DNA from: Streptomyces sp. NRRL S-118
Lineage (GTDB): Bacteria; Actinomycetota; Actinomycetes; Streptomycetales; Streptomycetaceae
Assembly (NCBI RefSeq): GCF_000716335.1
Contig: NZ_KL591002.1
Location: 135,773 to 199,772, forward strand
Length of the DNA: 64,000 nt
Reading direction: 5' to 3'
Positions within the stretch are counted from its first letter, which is position 1; each line of letters starts with the position of its first letter. Shown in pieces: positions 43,750 to 54,600 of this stretch. Below the pieces are notes generated by a model. The model was not told the DNA's origin. It was given only the letters and a program-made list of their open reading frames with translations, and ran no database searches. A program made the translations under genes and the position numbers.

Positions 43750-44847
43750 TCAGATCTCGCCCAGCGTGACCGTGACCGTGGCCTCCCGCCCGTCCCGTAC
43801 GTAGGTCACCGGCAGCCGGTCGCCGGGCTTCGCCGACGCCAGCACCTCCAGCAGGGAGGTGATCGTGGTGATGTCCGTGTCACCGATCCGGATGATGATG
43901 TCGCCGGTCCGCAGCCCCGCCCGCGCCGCCGCCCCGCCCTCGGCGGCCTCGACGACCGCCACGCCCGCCGGCCGGTACCGGTCGTCCAGGACGGTGCGGC
44001 CGGAGATGTCGAGGGCGGCCCGGCCCGAGTCCGTGACGCGGCCCGTGCGGACGATCTGGTCCGCGACCGTGCGCACCAGCGAGGCGGGGATCGCGAAGCC
44101 GATGCCCGGCGCCGCGCTGCCGCCCGTCCCCGGGTCGGTCGCGGCCAGCGTCGGGATGCCGATGACCTCGCCGTCCAGGTCGACCAGCGCGCCCCCGCTG
44201 TTGCCGGGGTTGATGGCCGCCGACGTCTGGACCATGTTGCCGATCGTCGCGCCGGTCCCGCCGCCCACGCCGGGTTCGCTCACCGTGCGGCCGGTCGCCG
44301 AGACGATGCCCTGGGTGACGCTGCCGGCCAGCCCGAGCGGCGACCCCATCGCCAGCACGATCCGGCCCACCTCGACCGCGGACGAGTCGCCGAACCGTGC
44401 CGGTTTCAGACCCGGCGGCGGGGCGTCCAGCTTGATGACGGCGAGGTCCTGCTCCGGATAGCTGGAGACGAGCCGGGCGCCCAGCTCGTCCCCGCCCGTC
44501 GCGACGGTGACGCGGAACGACCGCTGCTCGCCGACGACATGGGCGTTCGTCACGATGTGACCCCGCTCATCCCAGACGACCCCGGAGCCGAGGGCCGGGC
44601 CCGCCTCGATCTGGACGACCGACGGCAGGACGTCCCTGATGACCCTGAGGTAGTCGGCCTCCAGCTCCTGCGCCGCCCGCGGGGCCCCGGCAGGGGTCGC
44701 CGACGTCGACACGGCGGGTGACGCGGGCGGGGCCGCGGCCGGCGGGCTCACGGCGCACCCGCCGGCCAGGCCGACGGCGGCGATCACCGGCAGCGGCACC
44801 AGCACACGTACGGCGGCACTCACCGGCACACGTACGGCAGCACTCAT
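43750..44847 (-). CDS. DegP/HtrA-like serine protease lipoprotein with PDZ domain
   Basis: This is a 365-residue lipoprotein (lipobox LAGGC, Cys31). The trypsin-like domain has the triad H103 (TNAHVVG), D134 (EQDLAVIKL) and S217 (NPGNSGGA). A C-terminal PDZ domain follows (GLRTGDIIIRIGDTDITTITSLLEVL, about 315-340, quoted as a pattern). HtrA proteases degrade or refold damaged exported proteins. The N-terminus has a 24-base duplication (MSAAVRVP/VSAAVRVL), so the GTG at 44823 is an alternative start. It follows the ABC exporter by 50 bases and may be co-transcribed with it. Confidence 0.93.
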   Translation of the reverse strand: MSAAVRVPVSAAVRVLVPLPVIAAVGLAGGCAVSPPAAAPPASPAVSTSATPAGAPRAAQELEADYLRVIRDVLPSVVQIEAGPALGSGVVWDERGHIVTNAHVVGEQRSFRVTVATGGDELGARLVSSYPEQDLAVIKLDAPPPGLKPARFGDSSAVEVGRIVLAMGSPLGLAGSVTQGIVSATGRTVSEPGVGGGTGATIGNMVQTSAAINPGNSGGALVDLDGEVIGIPTLAATDPGTGGSAAPGIGFAIPASLVRTVADQIVRTGRVTDSGRAALDISGRTVLDDRYRPAGVAVVEAAEGGAAARAGLRTGDIIIRIGDTDITTITSLLEVLASAKPGDRLPVTYVRDGREATVTVTLGEI

Positions 44848-44897
44848 GCCGCGAGTTTCCTCCGTGTCCCCCGTCGCGGCCCGTGCAAGGCACCCGA

Positions 44898-46775
44898 TCA
44901 GGGGGCGGAGGCGAGGAACTGAGTCGCCGCCAGCTCCCCGTACAGCGGATCGCCGGCCACCAGCTCGGCGTGCGTGCCGACCGCGCGCACCCGCCCCGCC
45001 TCCATCACCACGATCCGGTCGGCGAGCGTCACCGTCGACAGCCGGTGCGCCACCACCAGCACCGTCACCTCGCGCGCCGCCTCCGCCACCACGTCCCGCA
45101 GCGCCAGCTCGTTGACCGCGTCGAGCTGGGAGGTCGCCTCGTCCAGCAGCAGCAGCCGGGGCCTGCGCAGCAGCGCCCGGGCGATCGCGACGCGCTGCCG
45201 CTCACCGCCCGACAGCTTGGAGCCCCGGTGCCCCACCACCGTGTCCAGGCCGTCCGGCAGCCGCTCCACCAGGGCGTCCAGCTTCGCCCGGACCAGCACC
45301 TCGCGGATCCGCTCCTCCGTGGCGTCCGGCGCGGCGAACGCCAGGTTCTCGCGCAGCGTGCCCGCCAGCACCGGAGCGTCCTGCTCGACGTACCCGATGG
45401 CCGCCCGCAGCTCCGCCAGGGGCCAGTCCCGTACGTCCCTGCCGTCGACGAGGATCCGGCCGCCGGTCGCCTCGTAGAACCGCTCGATCAGCCCGAACAC
45501 CGTCGTCTTGCCCGCGCCCGACGGCCCGACGAACGCCGTCATCCCGGCACCCGGTACCTCGAAGGAGACGCCGTGGTGCACGTACGGCAGGCCGTCGCGG
45601 TACCGGAAGGACACGTCCTCGAAGACGACCGTCGCGGGGCCCGCGGCGGCCGGGGCCGGCGCGGGGGACACCGGCTCGGTCTCCAGCCGCTCCGCCTCCT
45701 CGATCCGGGCGATCGCCGCCGCCCCCACCTGGTACTGCGTCGCCGCCTCCACCAGCTTCGTCACCGGATCGATCAGGTAGAAGAGGTACAGCAGGAAGGC
45801 GACGAGCGTGGCCACCGAGATCGCGCCCGACGCGACCCGCGCGCCGCCGACGCCCAGCACCGCCAGGAACGACACCTGCACGGCCAGCCCGACCGACGAC
45901 CAGGCGACCGACTGCCACTTCGCCGACGTCAGCCCGTGCCGCCACGCGTCCGTCGCGGCCTCGTCGACGACCGCCGCCTCCCGCTCCTCGGCGCCCGACG
46001 CCTTGACCGTGCGGAACGCCCCGAAGGCCCGCTCCAGCCGGGTGGAGATCTCGCCGACGGCCTCCTGGGAGCGCTTCGTCGCCTGTGAGATCTTCGGCAT
46101 GACGAGCGCGAAGGAGCTGCCGATCACCACGATCACGGCGAGGGTGACGCCGAGCAGCACCAGGTCCATCACCGCCATCATCACGATCGTGGCGAGGAAC
46201 CCGAGGCCGCCCACCGCCGCCGAGACGATCGAGTCGGTCGTGACCGCCCGCAGCAGGGTGGTGTCCGAGGTGATCCGCGACATCAGGTCGCCCGGCTGGG
46301 TGCGCTCCACCTCCGGCAGCCGCAGCCGCAGCAGCCGTCCGATCAGGGTGCGGCGCGCGGCGAGCACCACGGATTCGGCGGTGCGCTCCAGGACGTACGC
46401 GCCGACCGCCTCGATCGCCGTGCCGAGCACCACCAGCGCGGTCAGCGCCAGCAGGACGGCGGTGATCGGCTCCTCCTGCCCGAGCCGCTCCACCAGCGCC
46501 TTGGCCGCAAGCGGCTGGGCGATGCCGGTGGCGGCACCGATCAGGGCGAGCAGGCCGCCGAACGCGACGGTCCAGCGGTGCGGCCGGAAGTGCCGGTACA
46601 GGGCCCGCCAGGTCTCGCGGGCGGGCAGCTTCGGGGTCTCCGCGGGGCTCAGCGCCCCGGAGCCCCGGGTTCCGGAATCCTCGGTCCCCGGCTTCCGCGG
46701 CCCGGGGTCGCGGCCTGCCGGGATCCTGCCCCCGGAGGGCGTCCGGTGCGTCTCGGGGTTCTGCTCCATGCTCAC
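44898..46775 (-). CDS. ABC exporter, fused membrane and ATPase domains
   Basis: This is a 625-residue half-transporter of the MsbA/LmrA type. A disordered Pro/Gly-rich N-terminus (1-45) precedes six membrane segments (about 68-330). The nucleotide-binding domain has Walker [10 protein letters not shown] (Lys423), Q-loop YVEQDAPV, signature [16 protein letters not shown], Walker [13 protein letters not shown] and H-loop VVAHRLST. It probably works as a homodimer exporting a lipid, peptide or drug. GTG at 46775, with ATG at 46769 as alternative. It lies 41 bases after the methyltransferase gene. Confidence 0.95.
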   Translation of the reverse strand: MSMEQNPETHRTPSGGRIPAGRDPGPRKPGTEDSGTRGSGALSPAETPKLPARETWRALYRHFRPHRWTVAFGGLLALIGAATGIAQPLAAKALVERLGQEEPITAVLLALTALVVLGTAIEAVGAYVLERTAESVVLAARRTLIGRLLRLRLPEVERTQPGDLMSRITSDTTLLRAVTTDSIVSAAVGGLGFLATIVMMAVMDLVLLGVTLAVIVVIGSSFALVMPKISQATKRSQEAVGEISTRLERAFGAFRTVKASGAEEREAAVVDEAATDAWRHGLTSAKWQSVAWSSVGLAVQVSFLAVLGVGGARVASGAISVATLVAFLLYLFYLIDPVTKLVEAATQYQVGAAAIARIEEAERLETEPVSPAPAPAAAGPATVVFEDVSFRYRDGLPYVHHGVSFEVPGAGMTAFVGPSGAGKTTVFGLIERFYEATGGRILVDGRDVRDWPLAELRAAIGYVEQDAPVLAGTLRENLAFAAPDATEERIREVLVRAKLDALVERLPDGLDTVVGHRGSKLSGGERQRVAIARALLRRPRLLLLDEATSQLDAVNELALRDVVAEAAREVTVLVVAHRLSTVTLADRIVVMEAGRVRAVGTHAELVAGDPLYGELAATQFLASAP

Positions 46776-46816
46776 GTCGGCAAGGACGCGTCAACCCCCG
46801 CCGCCACCTGAGTGGA

Positions 46817-47575
46817 TCAGCCGCGTACCCCGCACAAGTGCAGCAGCGCCGCCACCCGCCGGTACGGCTCGGTGCGCGCGGCGCGGTCCTCCGCCGCCAG
46901 GAGCCGCTCCAGCTCCTCGGCCGCGGGCAGCCCCTCCTCGTTCGGCACGAGGTCGGTGAAGACCCGCACCCCGTACCAGGCCTGCAACGGCGCGGCGATC
47001 CCCGCCAGCGTCGCCGTCAGCGCCTCCAGCCGGTCGGCCCGCACCTGGAGCCCGAGCCGGTTGACGTACACGTCGGACTCGAACGCCGCCAGCGCCCCCG
47101 ACCAGTCCCCGGCCAGGCCCGGCCGCATCGCCAGCGCGTCCGCGTTCCGCACCAGCAGGGACAGCAGCCCGCCCGGTGCCAGCATGCGGGCGAGCCCCGC
47201 CAGCATGGCGTCCGGCTCCTCCACGTACATCAGCACGCCGTGGCACAGCACCACGTCGAAGCTGCCCGGCAGGAAGTGCACGCCGGTCTCCCGGCCGTCC
47301 CCCTCGATCAGCCGGACCCGCTCCCGTATGCCGGCGGGCTCGGTCGCCAGCGACTCCCGCGCCACCTTCAGCATCTCGGCGTCGGACTCCAGGCCGGTGA
47401 CCGTGTGCCCGGCCCGGGCCAGGCGCAGCGCCTGCGTGCCCTGGCCCATCCCGACGTCCAGGATCCGCAGCCGCTGCCCCACGGGGTAGCGGGCGGCTAT
47501 CTGCTCGTCCAGCTGGCGGGCGACGAGCTCCTGGCGCACCGTGTTGCGCAGTCCGCCCAGCCCGTCCAGCCACAC
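46817..47575 (-). CDS. class I SAM-dependent methyltransferase
   Basis: The GTG at 47575 (protein begins VWLDGLGGLRNTV) has GGAGG 11 bases upstream, giving 252 residues. Motif I is RLRILDVGMGQGTQALRLARAGH (about 36-58, quoted in part), then GLESDAEML and FDVVLCHGVLMYVEEPDAML (motifs II/III), typical of SmtA/CmoM-like methyltransferases. Substrate unknown; CmoM-type tRNA modification is one option. The next gene upstream (DUF3043) ends 35 bases earlier on the same strand, and the ABC exporter follows. Confidence 0.88.
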   Translation of the reverse strand: MWLDGLGGLRNTVRQELVARQLDEQIAARYPVGQRLRILDVGMGQGTQALRLARAGHTVTGLESDAEMLKVARESLATEPAGIRERVRLIEGDGRETGVHFLPGSFDVVLCHGVLMYVEEPDAMLAGLARMLAPGGLLSLLVRNADALAMRPGLAGDWSGALAAFESDVYVNRLGLQVRADRLEALTATLAGIAAPLQAWYGVRVFTDLVPNEEGLPAAEELERLLAAEDRAARTEPYRRVAALLHLCGVRG

Positions 47576-47610
47576 CCCCGATGCGCCTCCGAAACCGGAG
47601 ACCTGGGTGC

Positions 47611-48207
47611 TCAGGGCCGCTCTCCGCGCTTGACCTGCGGCTTCGGCAGCCGCAGTCGGCGCATCTGGAGCGAACGCATCAGGCCGTAAGCCACGGCGCC
47701 GCGCTTCGGCTCGTTCGGGAAGCGCTCGTTCAGCTGCTTCTTGAGCCGGATCCAGATGCCGATCGAGTCGACCACGATCATCGCGATCACACCGAGCCAC
47801 AGCAGCAGCGCGATGTTCTGCAGCTGCGCGACCCGGACCATGGACAGCACCAGGATGACCACGGCCATCGGCAGGAAGAACTCGGCGATGCAGAACCGCG
47901 AGTCGATGAAGTCGCGGACGAAGCGGCGCACCGGCCCCTTGTCACGGACGGGCAGGAAACGCTCGTCACCGCTCGCGAGCGCCTCGCGCTGCTTGGCCAG
48001 GTCCGCGCGGCGGGCCTCGCGCTGGCGACGCATGGCCTCCTTGCGGTCGAGCGGCACACTCTGGGCGCGGCGGCGCTGCGTCTGGGCCTCACTCCGCTTC
48101 GGGGTAGGGCGGCCCTTGGGGGCCTGAGGGTCGCGGGGCTGCTTGGAGAGGTCCGCCGTCACCTTGTCGGTGGGGGCCTTCTCTTCCTTCGAACGGCTAC
48201 GGAACAC
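47611..48207 (-). CDS. DUF3043 membrane protein
   Basis: This is a 198-residue protein from the GTG at 48207 (VFRSRSKEEKAPTDK). A long basic and charged N-terminal part (QRRRAQSVPLDRKEAMRRQREARRADLAKQREAL, quoted in part) precedes RFVRDFIDSRFCIAEFFLP and two hydrophobic segments (about 105-155). The C-terminal tail is basic. This matches the actinobacterial DUF3043 family, whose function is unknown. It is divergent from pspA with 243 bases between starts. Confidence 0.9.
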   Translation of the reverse strand: MFRSRSKEEKAPTDKVTADLSKQPRDPQAPKGRPTPKRSEAQTQRRRAQSVPLDRKEAMRRQREARRADLAKQREALASGDERFLPVRDKGPVRRFVRDFIDSRFCIAEFFLPMAVVILVLSMVRVAQLQNIALLLWLGVIAMIVVDSIGIWIRLKKQLNERFPNEPKRGAVAYGLMRSLQMRRLRLPKPQVKRGERP

Positions 48208-48450
48208 AAAGCCCAAGGGTACGGGGTACCCGGCATGGACCCCACCCCCGCGGGGAACGATCCGGCAACAGCCTGCGTCCCCACCGGACAAGGGCCCCTA
48301 CTCCTTGCGCCGGATCACAGCCGTACCCAGTCGTCCTTGGGGATGAGCGCATCACCGCTCGAACAGTGCGGTAATGGATGCAGGGCCCGTACTGTGGGTT
48401 CTGTTGGAGTGCTGGAGAGAAGTCCGTCACGAAGGGGGCGCGCGAAGCCC

Positions 48451-49242
48451 ATGAGCGGTGTCATGAAGCGTATGGGGATGATCTTCCGCGCGAAGGCGAA
48501 CAAGGCCCTCGACCGGGCCGAGGATCCGCGCGAGACCCTCGACTACTCGTACCAGAAGCAGCTGGAACTGCTGCAAAAGGTGCGCCGCGGCGTCGCCGAC
48601 GTGGCGACCTCGCGCAAGCGTCTGGAGCTCCAGCTGAACCAGCTCCAGAGCCAGTCGGCCAAGCTGGAGGACCAGGGCCGCAAGGCGCTCGCCCTCGGCC
48701 GTGAGGACCTGGCGCGGGAGGCGCTGTCCCGCAGGGCGGCGCTCCAGCAGCAGGTCACGGACCTGGAGACGCAGCACCAGACCCTCCAGGGCGAGGAGGA
48801 GAAGCTCACGCTGGCCGCGCAGCGGCTCCAGGCCAAGGTGGACGCCTTCCGTACGAAGAAGGAGACCATCAAGGCCACCTACACCGCCGCCCAGGCGCAG
48901 ACCCGGATCGCCGAGTCCTTCTCCGGCATCTCGGAGGAGATGAGCGACGTCGGCGTCGCCATCCAGCGGGCCGAGGACAAGACCGCGCAGCTCCAGGCGC
49001 GGGCGGGCGCGATCGACGAGCTGCTCGCCTCCGGTGCGCTCGACGACCAGTCGGGGCTTCAGAAGGACGACATCCAGGCCGAGCTGGACCGCCTGTCGGG
49101 CGGTACGGACGTCGAGCTGGAGCTCCAGCGCATGAAGGCGGAGCTGGCCGGGGGCACCACCCCGCAGCAGGCCATCGAGGGCGGCACCCCGCAGGACCAG
49201 GCCCAGCAGCAGTCCTCCCACCCGAAGTTCGACAAGCAGTAA
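48451..49242 (+). CDS. pspA: PspA/IM30 phage-shock protein
   Basis: This is a 263-residue protein, almost entirely a long coiled coil (about 30-190), which begins with the amphipathic membrane-binding helix MKRMGMIFRAKANKALDRAEDP. YSYQKQLELLQKVRRGVADVA is typical of the PspA/Vipp1 family. It forms ESCRT-III-like oligomers that stabilise damaged membranes. The tail (residues about 235-263) is Gln/Gly/Ser-rich. ATG at 48451; an ATG four codons later is an alternative. PspAA follows 12 bases after the stop. Confidence 0.95.
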   Translation: MSGVMKRMGMIFRAKANKALDRAEDPRETLDYSYQKQLELLQKVRRGVADVATSRKRLELQLNQLQSQSAKLEDQGRKALALGREDLAREALSRRAALQQQVTDLETQHQTLQGEEEKLTLAAQRLQAKVDAFRTKKETIKATYTAAQAQTRIAESFSGISEEMSDVGVAIQRAEDKTAQLQARAGAIDELLASGALDDQSGLQKDDIQAELDRLSGGTDVELELQRMKAELAGGTTPQQAIEGGTPQDQAQQQSSHPKFDKQ

Positions 49243-49254
49243 GGACGAGGCGTC

Positions 49255-49533
49255 ATGATCGTGAGGATCATGGGGGAGGGCCAGGTGAAGCTGGCGGACA
49301 GCCACTTCGCCGAACTGAACAAGCTCGACGACGAGCTGCTCGCCGAGATGGAGAACGGCGACGGGGAGGGCTTCCGCCGCACGCTCCACGCACTGCTGGA
49401 AACGGTGCGTCAGCTCGGCGAGCCGCTTGCCGACGACTCCCTCGAACCCTCCGAGCTGATCCTGCCGGCCCCCGACGCGACCCTCGAAGAGGTCCGCTCC
49501 CTCCTCTCCGACGACGGCCTCTTCCCGGGCTGA
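49255..49533 (+). CDS. PspA-associated protein PspAA
   Basis: This is a 92-residue acidic protein (MIVRIMGEGQVKLADSHFAELNKLDDELL, quoted as a pattern) ending LRSLL-type helix and DDGLFPG. It is the small partner encoded beside PspA in actinobacteria. It lies 12 bases after pspA, hence the same transcript, and a large hairpin (49545-49588) ends the pair. Its mechanism is not established. Confidence 0.92.
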   Translation: MIVRIMGEGQVKLADSHFAELNKLDDELLAEMENGDGEGFRRTLHALLETVRQLGEPLADDSLEPSELILPAPDATLEEVRSLLSDDGLFPG

Positions 49534-49544
49534 CACCCGCGTCC

Positions 49545-49588
49545 GGCGCCGCCCGCCGCCCCGCGGGGTCCGGGGGCGCGGCGGCGCC
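49545..49588 (+). terminator. large hairpin after pspA-pspAA
   Basis: GGCGCCGCC (49545-49553) pairs perfectly with 49580-49588, and the loop has further G/C pairing. It starts 12 bases after the pspAA stop and ends just before the kinase promoter/start. Confidence 0.75.
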
Positions 49589-49603
49589 GTAGCGTTGCGA
49601 GGC
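49589..49603 (+). promoter_or_regulatory. possible -10 element for a leaderless kinase mRNA
   Basis: TAGCGT (49590-49595) lies 8 bases before the GTG at 49604, the distance expected if transcription starts at or next to the start codon. No good Shine-Dalgarno site is present. Confidence 0.35.
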
Positions 49604-50881
49604 GTGACCTCTCTCGGAAACCGGGTGGGGCGCGGACGGCGCTGGCTGCGCGAGCATCCCCTCGCGTTCGACGGCGCCCTCGCCCTCGCCGTCCTCGTCT
49701 GCATGGTCGTCGGCTCGTTCGTCGATCCGCACGGGCATCGCCACGGTCCCTCCTTCGGCGAGCGCACCCCGGACGCGCGCAGCGTGCTGCTCATGCTCAC
49801 CGGCGCCGCCGCGCTGGTGTGGCGCCGCCGCAGGCCCCTGCCGGTCCTGCTGCTCACCGGCGCCGCGGGGGTCGTCGAGTACGCCGAGGGCGACCCGGCC
49901 GCACCCGTCGCCATGAGCGCCGTGATCGCGCTGTACACCGTCGCCTCGCGCACCGACCGGCCCACCACCTGGCGGGTCGGCCTGCTGACGATGACGGTCC
50001 TCACCGGCGCCGCCATGCTGCTGGGTGCCGCGCCCTGGTACAGCCAGGAGAACCTGGGCGTCTTCGCCTGGACCGGCATGGCCGCGGCGGCCGGGGACGC
50101 CGTGCGCAGCCGCCGCGCCTTCGTCGACGCCATCCGCGAGCGCGCCGAACGCGCCGAGCGCACCCGGGAGGAGGAGGCCCGCCGCCGGGTCGCCGAGGAG
50201 CGGCTGCGCATCGCGCGCGACCTGCACGACGTGGTCGCGCACCACATCGCCCTGGTCAACGTGCAGGCCGGGGTCGCCGCCCACGTCATGGACAAGCGGC
50301 CCGACCAGGCCAAGGAGGCCCTGGCACACGTCCGCGAGGCGAGCCGTTCCGCCCTCGGCGAGCTACGGGCCACCGTCGGTCTGCTGCGCCAGTCCGGCGA
50401 CCCCGAGGCGCCCACGGAACCGGCCCCGGGGCTCGCCGTCCTCGACGAGCTGCTCGCCACCTTCCGGCACGCCGGCCTCCCGGTGGACCTGGCCCGCACC
50501 GACCGGGGCACGACGCTCCCCGCGGCCGTCGATCTCGCCGCGTACCGGATCATCCAGGAGGCGCTGACCAACGTCCGCAAGCACGCGGGCCCGGACGCGA
50601 AGGCCGAGGTGAGCGTCGTCCGGGTGGGCCGCACGGTCGAGGTCACGGTCCTCGACGACGGCGCACCCGCCACCGCCCCGGACGGCGCCGCCCACCGCGA
50701 CGGCCACGGCGACAGGCACGGGGACGGCCCCGACCGCGGGCACGGGGGCCACGGGCTGATCGGCATGCGCGAGCGCGTCACCGCCCTCGGCGGCTCCCTC
50801 ACCGCGGCCCCCCGCTACGGCGGCGGCTTCCGCGTCCACGCGATACTGCCCCTCACCGCACCGACCGGGGAGGCCACGTGA
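49604..50881 (+). CDS. two-component sensor histidine kinase (HPK7/NarL-type)
   Basis: This is a 425-residue protein. Four to five hydrophobic segments (about 20-150) anchor it. The DHp domain has RDLHDVVAHHIALVNVQAGVAAHV with phospho-acceptor H208. The ATPase part has AAYRIIQEALTNVRKHA (N box), VLDDG and GHGLIGMRERV. The His/Gly/Asp-rich insert (RDGHGDRHGDG) before the last box could bind metal. I choose the GTG at 49604; a TTG at 49595 is in frame. The stop overlaps the start of the response regulator (GTGA). Confidence 0.94.
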   Translation: MTSLGNRVGRGRRWLREHPLAFDGALALAVLVCMVVGSFVDPHGHRHGPSFGERTPDARSVLLMLTGAAALVWRRRRPLPVLLLTGAAGVVEYAEGDPAAPVAMSAVIALYTVASRTDRPTTWRVGLLTMTVLTGAAMLLGAAPWYSQENLGVFAWTGMAAAAGDAVRSRRAFVDAIRERAERAERTREEEARRRVAEERLRIARDLHDVVAHHIALVNVQAGVAAHVMDKRPDQAKEALAHVREASRSALGELRATVGLLRQSGDPEAPTEPAPGLAVLDELLATFRHAGLPVDLARTDRGTTLPAAVDLAAYRIIQEALTNVRKHAGPDAKAEVSVVRVGRTVEVTVLDDGAPATAPDGAAHRDGHGDRHGDGPDRGHGGHGLIGMRERVTALGGSLTAAPRYGGGFRVHAILPLTAPTGEAT

Positions 50882-51555
50882 CCATCAGGGTGTTGCTCGC
50901 CGACGACCAGGCGCTGCTGCGCAGCGCGTTCAAGGTCCTGGTGGACTCCGAGCCCGACATGCGGGTGGTCGGCGAGGCGGCGGACGGTGCCGAGGCGGTG
51001 GCCCTGGCCCGCTCGCGGCGGGCGGACGTCGTCCTGATGGACATCCGGATGCCGGGCACGGACGGCCTGGCCGCCACCCGCATGATCAGCGAGGACCCCG
51101 ACCTCGCCGGGGTCCGGGTGGTCATGCTCACCACCTTCGAGGTGGACGAGTACGTCGTGCAGTCCCTGCGCGCCGGCGCCTCCGGCTTCCTCGGCAAGGG
51201 CGCCGAGCCCGACGACCTGCTGGACGCCATCCGGGTGGCGGCCGCCGGCGAAGCGCTCCTGTCGCCCGCCGCGACGAAGGCCCTCATCGGCCGGTTCCTC
51301 GCCCAGGCCCCGGACGGCACCGGCACCTCGGCCCACTCCGACCGGATCGCCGCCCTGACCGTCCGGGAACGGGAGGTCCTGGTCCTGGTCGGCGGCGGCC
51401 ATTCCAACGACGAGATCGCCGACCGCCTGGAGGTCAGCCCCCTCACCGTCAAGACCCACGTCAACCGGGCCATGGCGAAGCTCGGTGCCCGCGACCGCGC
51501 GCAGCTGGTGGTCACGGCGTACGAATCCGGTCTGGTCCGACCACGGGTGGAGTGA
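50878..51555 (+). CDS. LuxR/NarL-family response regulator
   Basis: This is a 225-residue protein. The receiver domain (1-120) starts VTIRVLLADDQALLRSAF, with phospho-acceptor D55 in VLMDIRMPGTDG and the Lys in GFLGKGAEPDDLL. The C-terminal LuxR HTH reads ALTVREREVLVLVGGGHSNDEIADRL then EVSPLTVKTHVNRAMAKLGARDR (about 158-206, quoted in parts). It overlaps the kinase gene by four bases and is its cognate regulator. Targets may include the RND transporter gene 130 bases downstream (inference). Confidence 0.95.
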   Translation: MTIRVLLADDQALLRSAFKVLVDSEPDMRVVGEAADGAEAVALARSRRADVVLMDIRMPGTDGLAATRMISEDPDLAGVRVVMLTTFEVDEYVVQSLRAGASGFLGKGAEPDDLLDAIRVAAAGEALLSPAATKALIGRFLAQAPDGTGTSAHSDRIAALTVREREVLVLVGGGHSNDEIADRLEVSPLTVKTHVNRAMAKLGARDRAQLVVTAYESGLVRPRVE

Positions 51556-51685
51556 CGGAGCACCCGCGTGTACTCCATTCGGTGTATGCCGCGGATAAGC
51601 AAACGGGACCTGGGGGCGACGGATACCCCCTCCCTGATGGCTGATCGTATGAAGACCTGCCGATCCGCCACGGAAGAGAGACCCC

Positions 51686-54600
51686 ATGTCCTGGCTGTCC
51701 AGATTCAGCCTCGCGCAACGGGCCCTGATCGGGCTGATGTCCATCGTGGCGATCGTCTTCGGGGCGATCGCCATCCCGCAGCTCAAGCAGCAGCTGCTGC
51801 CCTCCATCGAACTCCCGATGGTCTCCGTCCTCGCGCCCTACCAGGGCGCGTCGCCCGACGTGGTCGAGAAGCAGGTCGTCGAACCGCTCGAATCGGCCCT
51901 CAAGGCGGTCGACGGCATCAAGGGCATCACCTCCACGGCGAGCGAGGGCAACGCCGTGATCATGGCCACGTTCGACTACGGCGACGGGGCCACCAAGCAG
52001 CTCGTCGCCGACGTCCAGCAGGCCGTCAACCGCGCCCGGGTGCAGCTGCCCGAGAACGTGGACCCGCAGGTCGTGGCCGGCTCGACCGACGACATACCGA
52101 CGGTCGTCCTCGCCGCCACCTCCGACAAGGACCCGCAGGCGCTCGCCGACCAGCTGGAGCGGACCGTGGTCCCCGCCCTGGAGGACATCGACGGGGTCGG
52201 CCAGGTCTCCATCGACGGCGTCCAGGACCTCCAGGTCTCGGTCATCCCGGACACCGCCGCGCTCGCGAAGGCCGGGCTGGACACCATGGCCCTGGCCGAG
52301 GCGCTGAAGTCGGGCGGCGCGACCGTCCCGGCCGGCTCCTTCTCCGAGGACGGCAAGAGCCGCACGGTCCAGGTCGGCGGCGGCTTCACCTCCCTGTCCG
52401 CGATACAGAACCTGCGCATCCCGGCGGGCAAGGGCCCGGCGGTGCGCCTCGCGGACGTCGCCACCGTGAAGGAACAGGAGGCGGCCCGCGTCTCCATCAC
52501 CCGCACCAACGGCAAGCCCAGCCTCGCCGTCATGGCGACGATGGACAACGACGGCAGCGCCGTCGCCATCTCCGAGGCCGTCCGCGACAAGCTCCCGGAG
52601 CTGCGCGAGGACCTCGGCTCCGGCGCGGAGCTGACCGTGGTCAGCGACCAGGGCCCGGCGGTCTCCAAGTCGATCTCCGGCCTCACCACCGAGGGCGCGC
52701 TCGGCCTCCTCTTCGCCGTGATCGTCATCCTGGTGTTCCTGGCGTCCGTGCGCTCCACCCTGGTGACGGCGGTCTCCATCCCGCTCTCCGTGGTCCTCGC
52801 CCTGATCGTCCTGTGGACGCGGGACCTCTCCCTCAACATGCTGACGCTGGGCGCCCTGACCATCGCGATCGGCCGGGTCGTCGACGACTCGATCGTGGTG
52901 CTGGAGAACATCAAGCGCCACCTCGGCTACGGCGAGGAGCGCCAGGCGGCGATCCTCACCGCCGTGCGCGAGGTCGCCGGCGCGGTGACCTCCTCCACGC
53001 TCACCACCGTCGCCGTGTTCCTGCCGATCGGCCTGGTCGGCGGCATGGTCGGCGAACTCTTCGGCTCCTTCAGCCTCACCGTCACCGCGGCCCTGCTCGC
53101 CTCGCTGCTCGTCTCGCTCACCGTCGTACCGGTCCTGTCGTACTGGTTCCTGCGCGCCCCCAAGGGCACGTCCGAGGACCCGGAGCAGGCGCGCCGCGAG
53201 GCCGAGGAGAAGGAGTCCCGCAGCCGGCTGCAGCGGCTGTACGTTCCGGTCCTGCGCTTCGCCACCCGGCGCCGCCTCACCAGCGTGGCCATCGCGGTCG
53301 TCGTCCTCGTGGGCACCTTCGGCATGGCGCCGCTGCTGAAGACCAACTTCTTCGACCAGGGCGATCAGGAGGTGCTCTCCATCAAGCAGGAGCTCGCCCC
53401 GGGCACCAGCCTGGAGGCGGCCGACGCCTCCGCCCGCAGGATCGAGAAGGTCCTCTCCTCGCTCGACGAGGTGAAGGACTACCAGGTCACCGTCGGCTCC
53501 TCCGGTTTCATGGCGGCGTTCGGCGGCGGTACGGGCGCCAACCAGGCCTCGTACCAGGTCACCCTCAGCGACTCCGCGTCGTACGAGAAGACCCGCGACC
53601 GCATCGACGAGGAGCTGGCCCGGCTCGACGGCATCGGCGAGACGACCATCGCGGCCGGTGACGGCTTCGGCAACCAGGACCTCAGCGTCGTCGTCAAGGC
53701 GGCCGACGCCGCCACCCTGCGCAAGGCGGCGGACCAGGTCCGTACCGAGGTCGCCGAGCTGAAGGACGTCACCGACGTCCAGAGCGACCTGTCGCAGTCC
53801 GTCCCGCGCGTCTCCGTCACGGCCAACGCCAAGGCCGCGGACGCCGGCTTCAACGACGCCACCCTGGGCATGGCGGTCGCCCAGGCGGTACGCGGCACCC
53901 CGGTCGGCACGGCGATCCTGGACGACACCGAGCGCGACATCGTCATCGCGTCGGCCTCCCCGGCGCGCACGATCGCCCAGCTCGAGGCCCTGCCGCTCGG
54001 GCCGGCGAAGCTCGGCGACCTCGCCGAGGTGAAGCTTGTCCCCGGCCCGGTGTCCATGACCCGGATCGACGGCTCGCGGGCCGCCACGATCACGGCGAAG
54101 CCGACCGGTGACAACACCGGCGCGGTCAGCACCCAGCTCCAGTCGAAGATCGACGCGCTGGACCTGCCCGACGGGGCGACGGCCACCATCGGCGGCGTCT
54201 CCGAGGACCAGCAGGAGGCCTTCGCCAACCTGGCCCTGGCCATGCTGGCGGCGATCGCGATCGTCTTCATGCTGCTCGTCGCCACCTTCAAGTCGCTGAT
54301 CCAGCCGCTGATCCTGCTGGTCTCCATCCCGTTCGCGGCCACCGGCGCCATCGGCCTGCTGATCGCGACCGGCACCGCCATGGGCGTCCCGGCACTGATC
54401 GGCATGCTGATGCTGATCGGCATCGTCGTCACCAACGCGATCGTGCTGATCGACCTGATCAACCAGTACCGGGCCCAGGGCCTCGGGGTCGTCGAGTCCG
54501 TCATCGAGGGCGGCCGCCACCGGCTGCGCCCCATCCTCATGACGGCACTCGCGACGATCTTCGCCCTGCTCCCGATGGCCCTCGGCATCACGGGTGAGGG

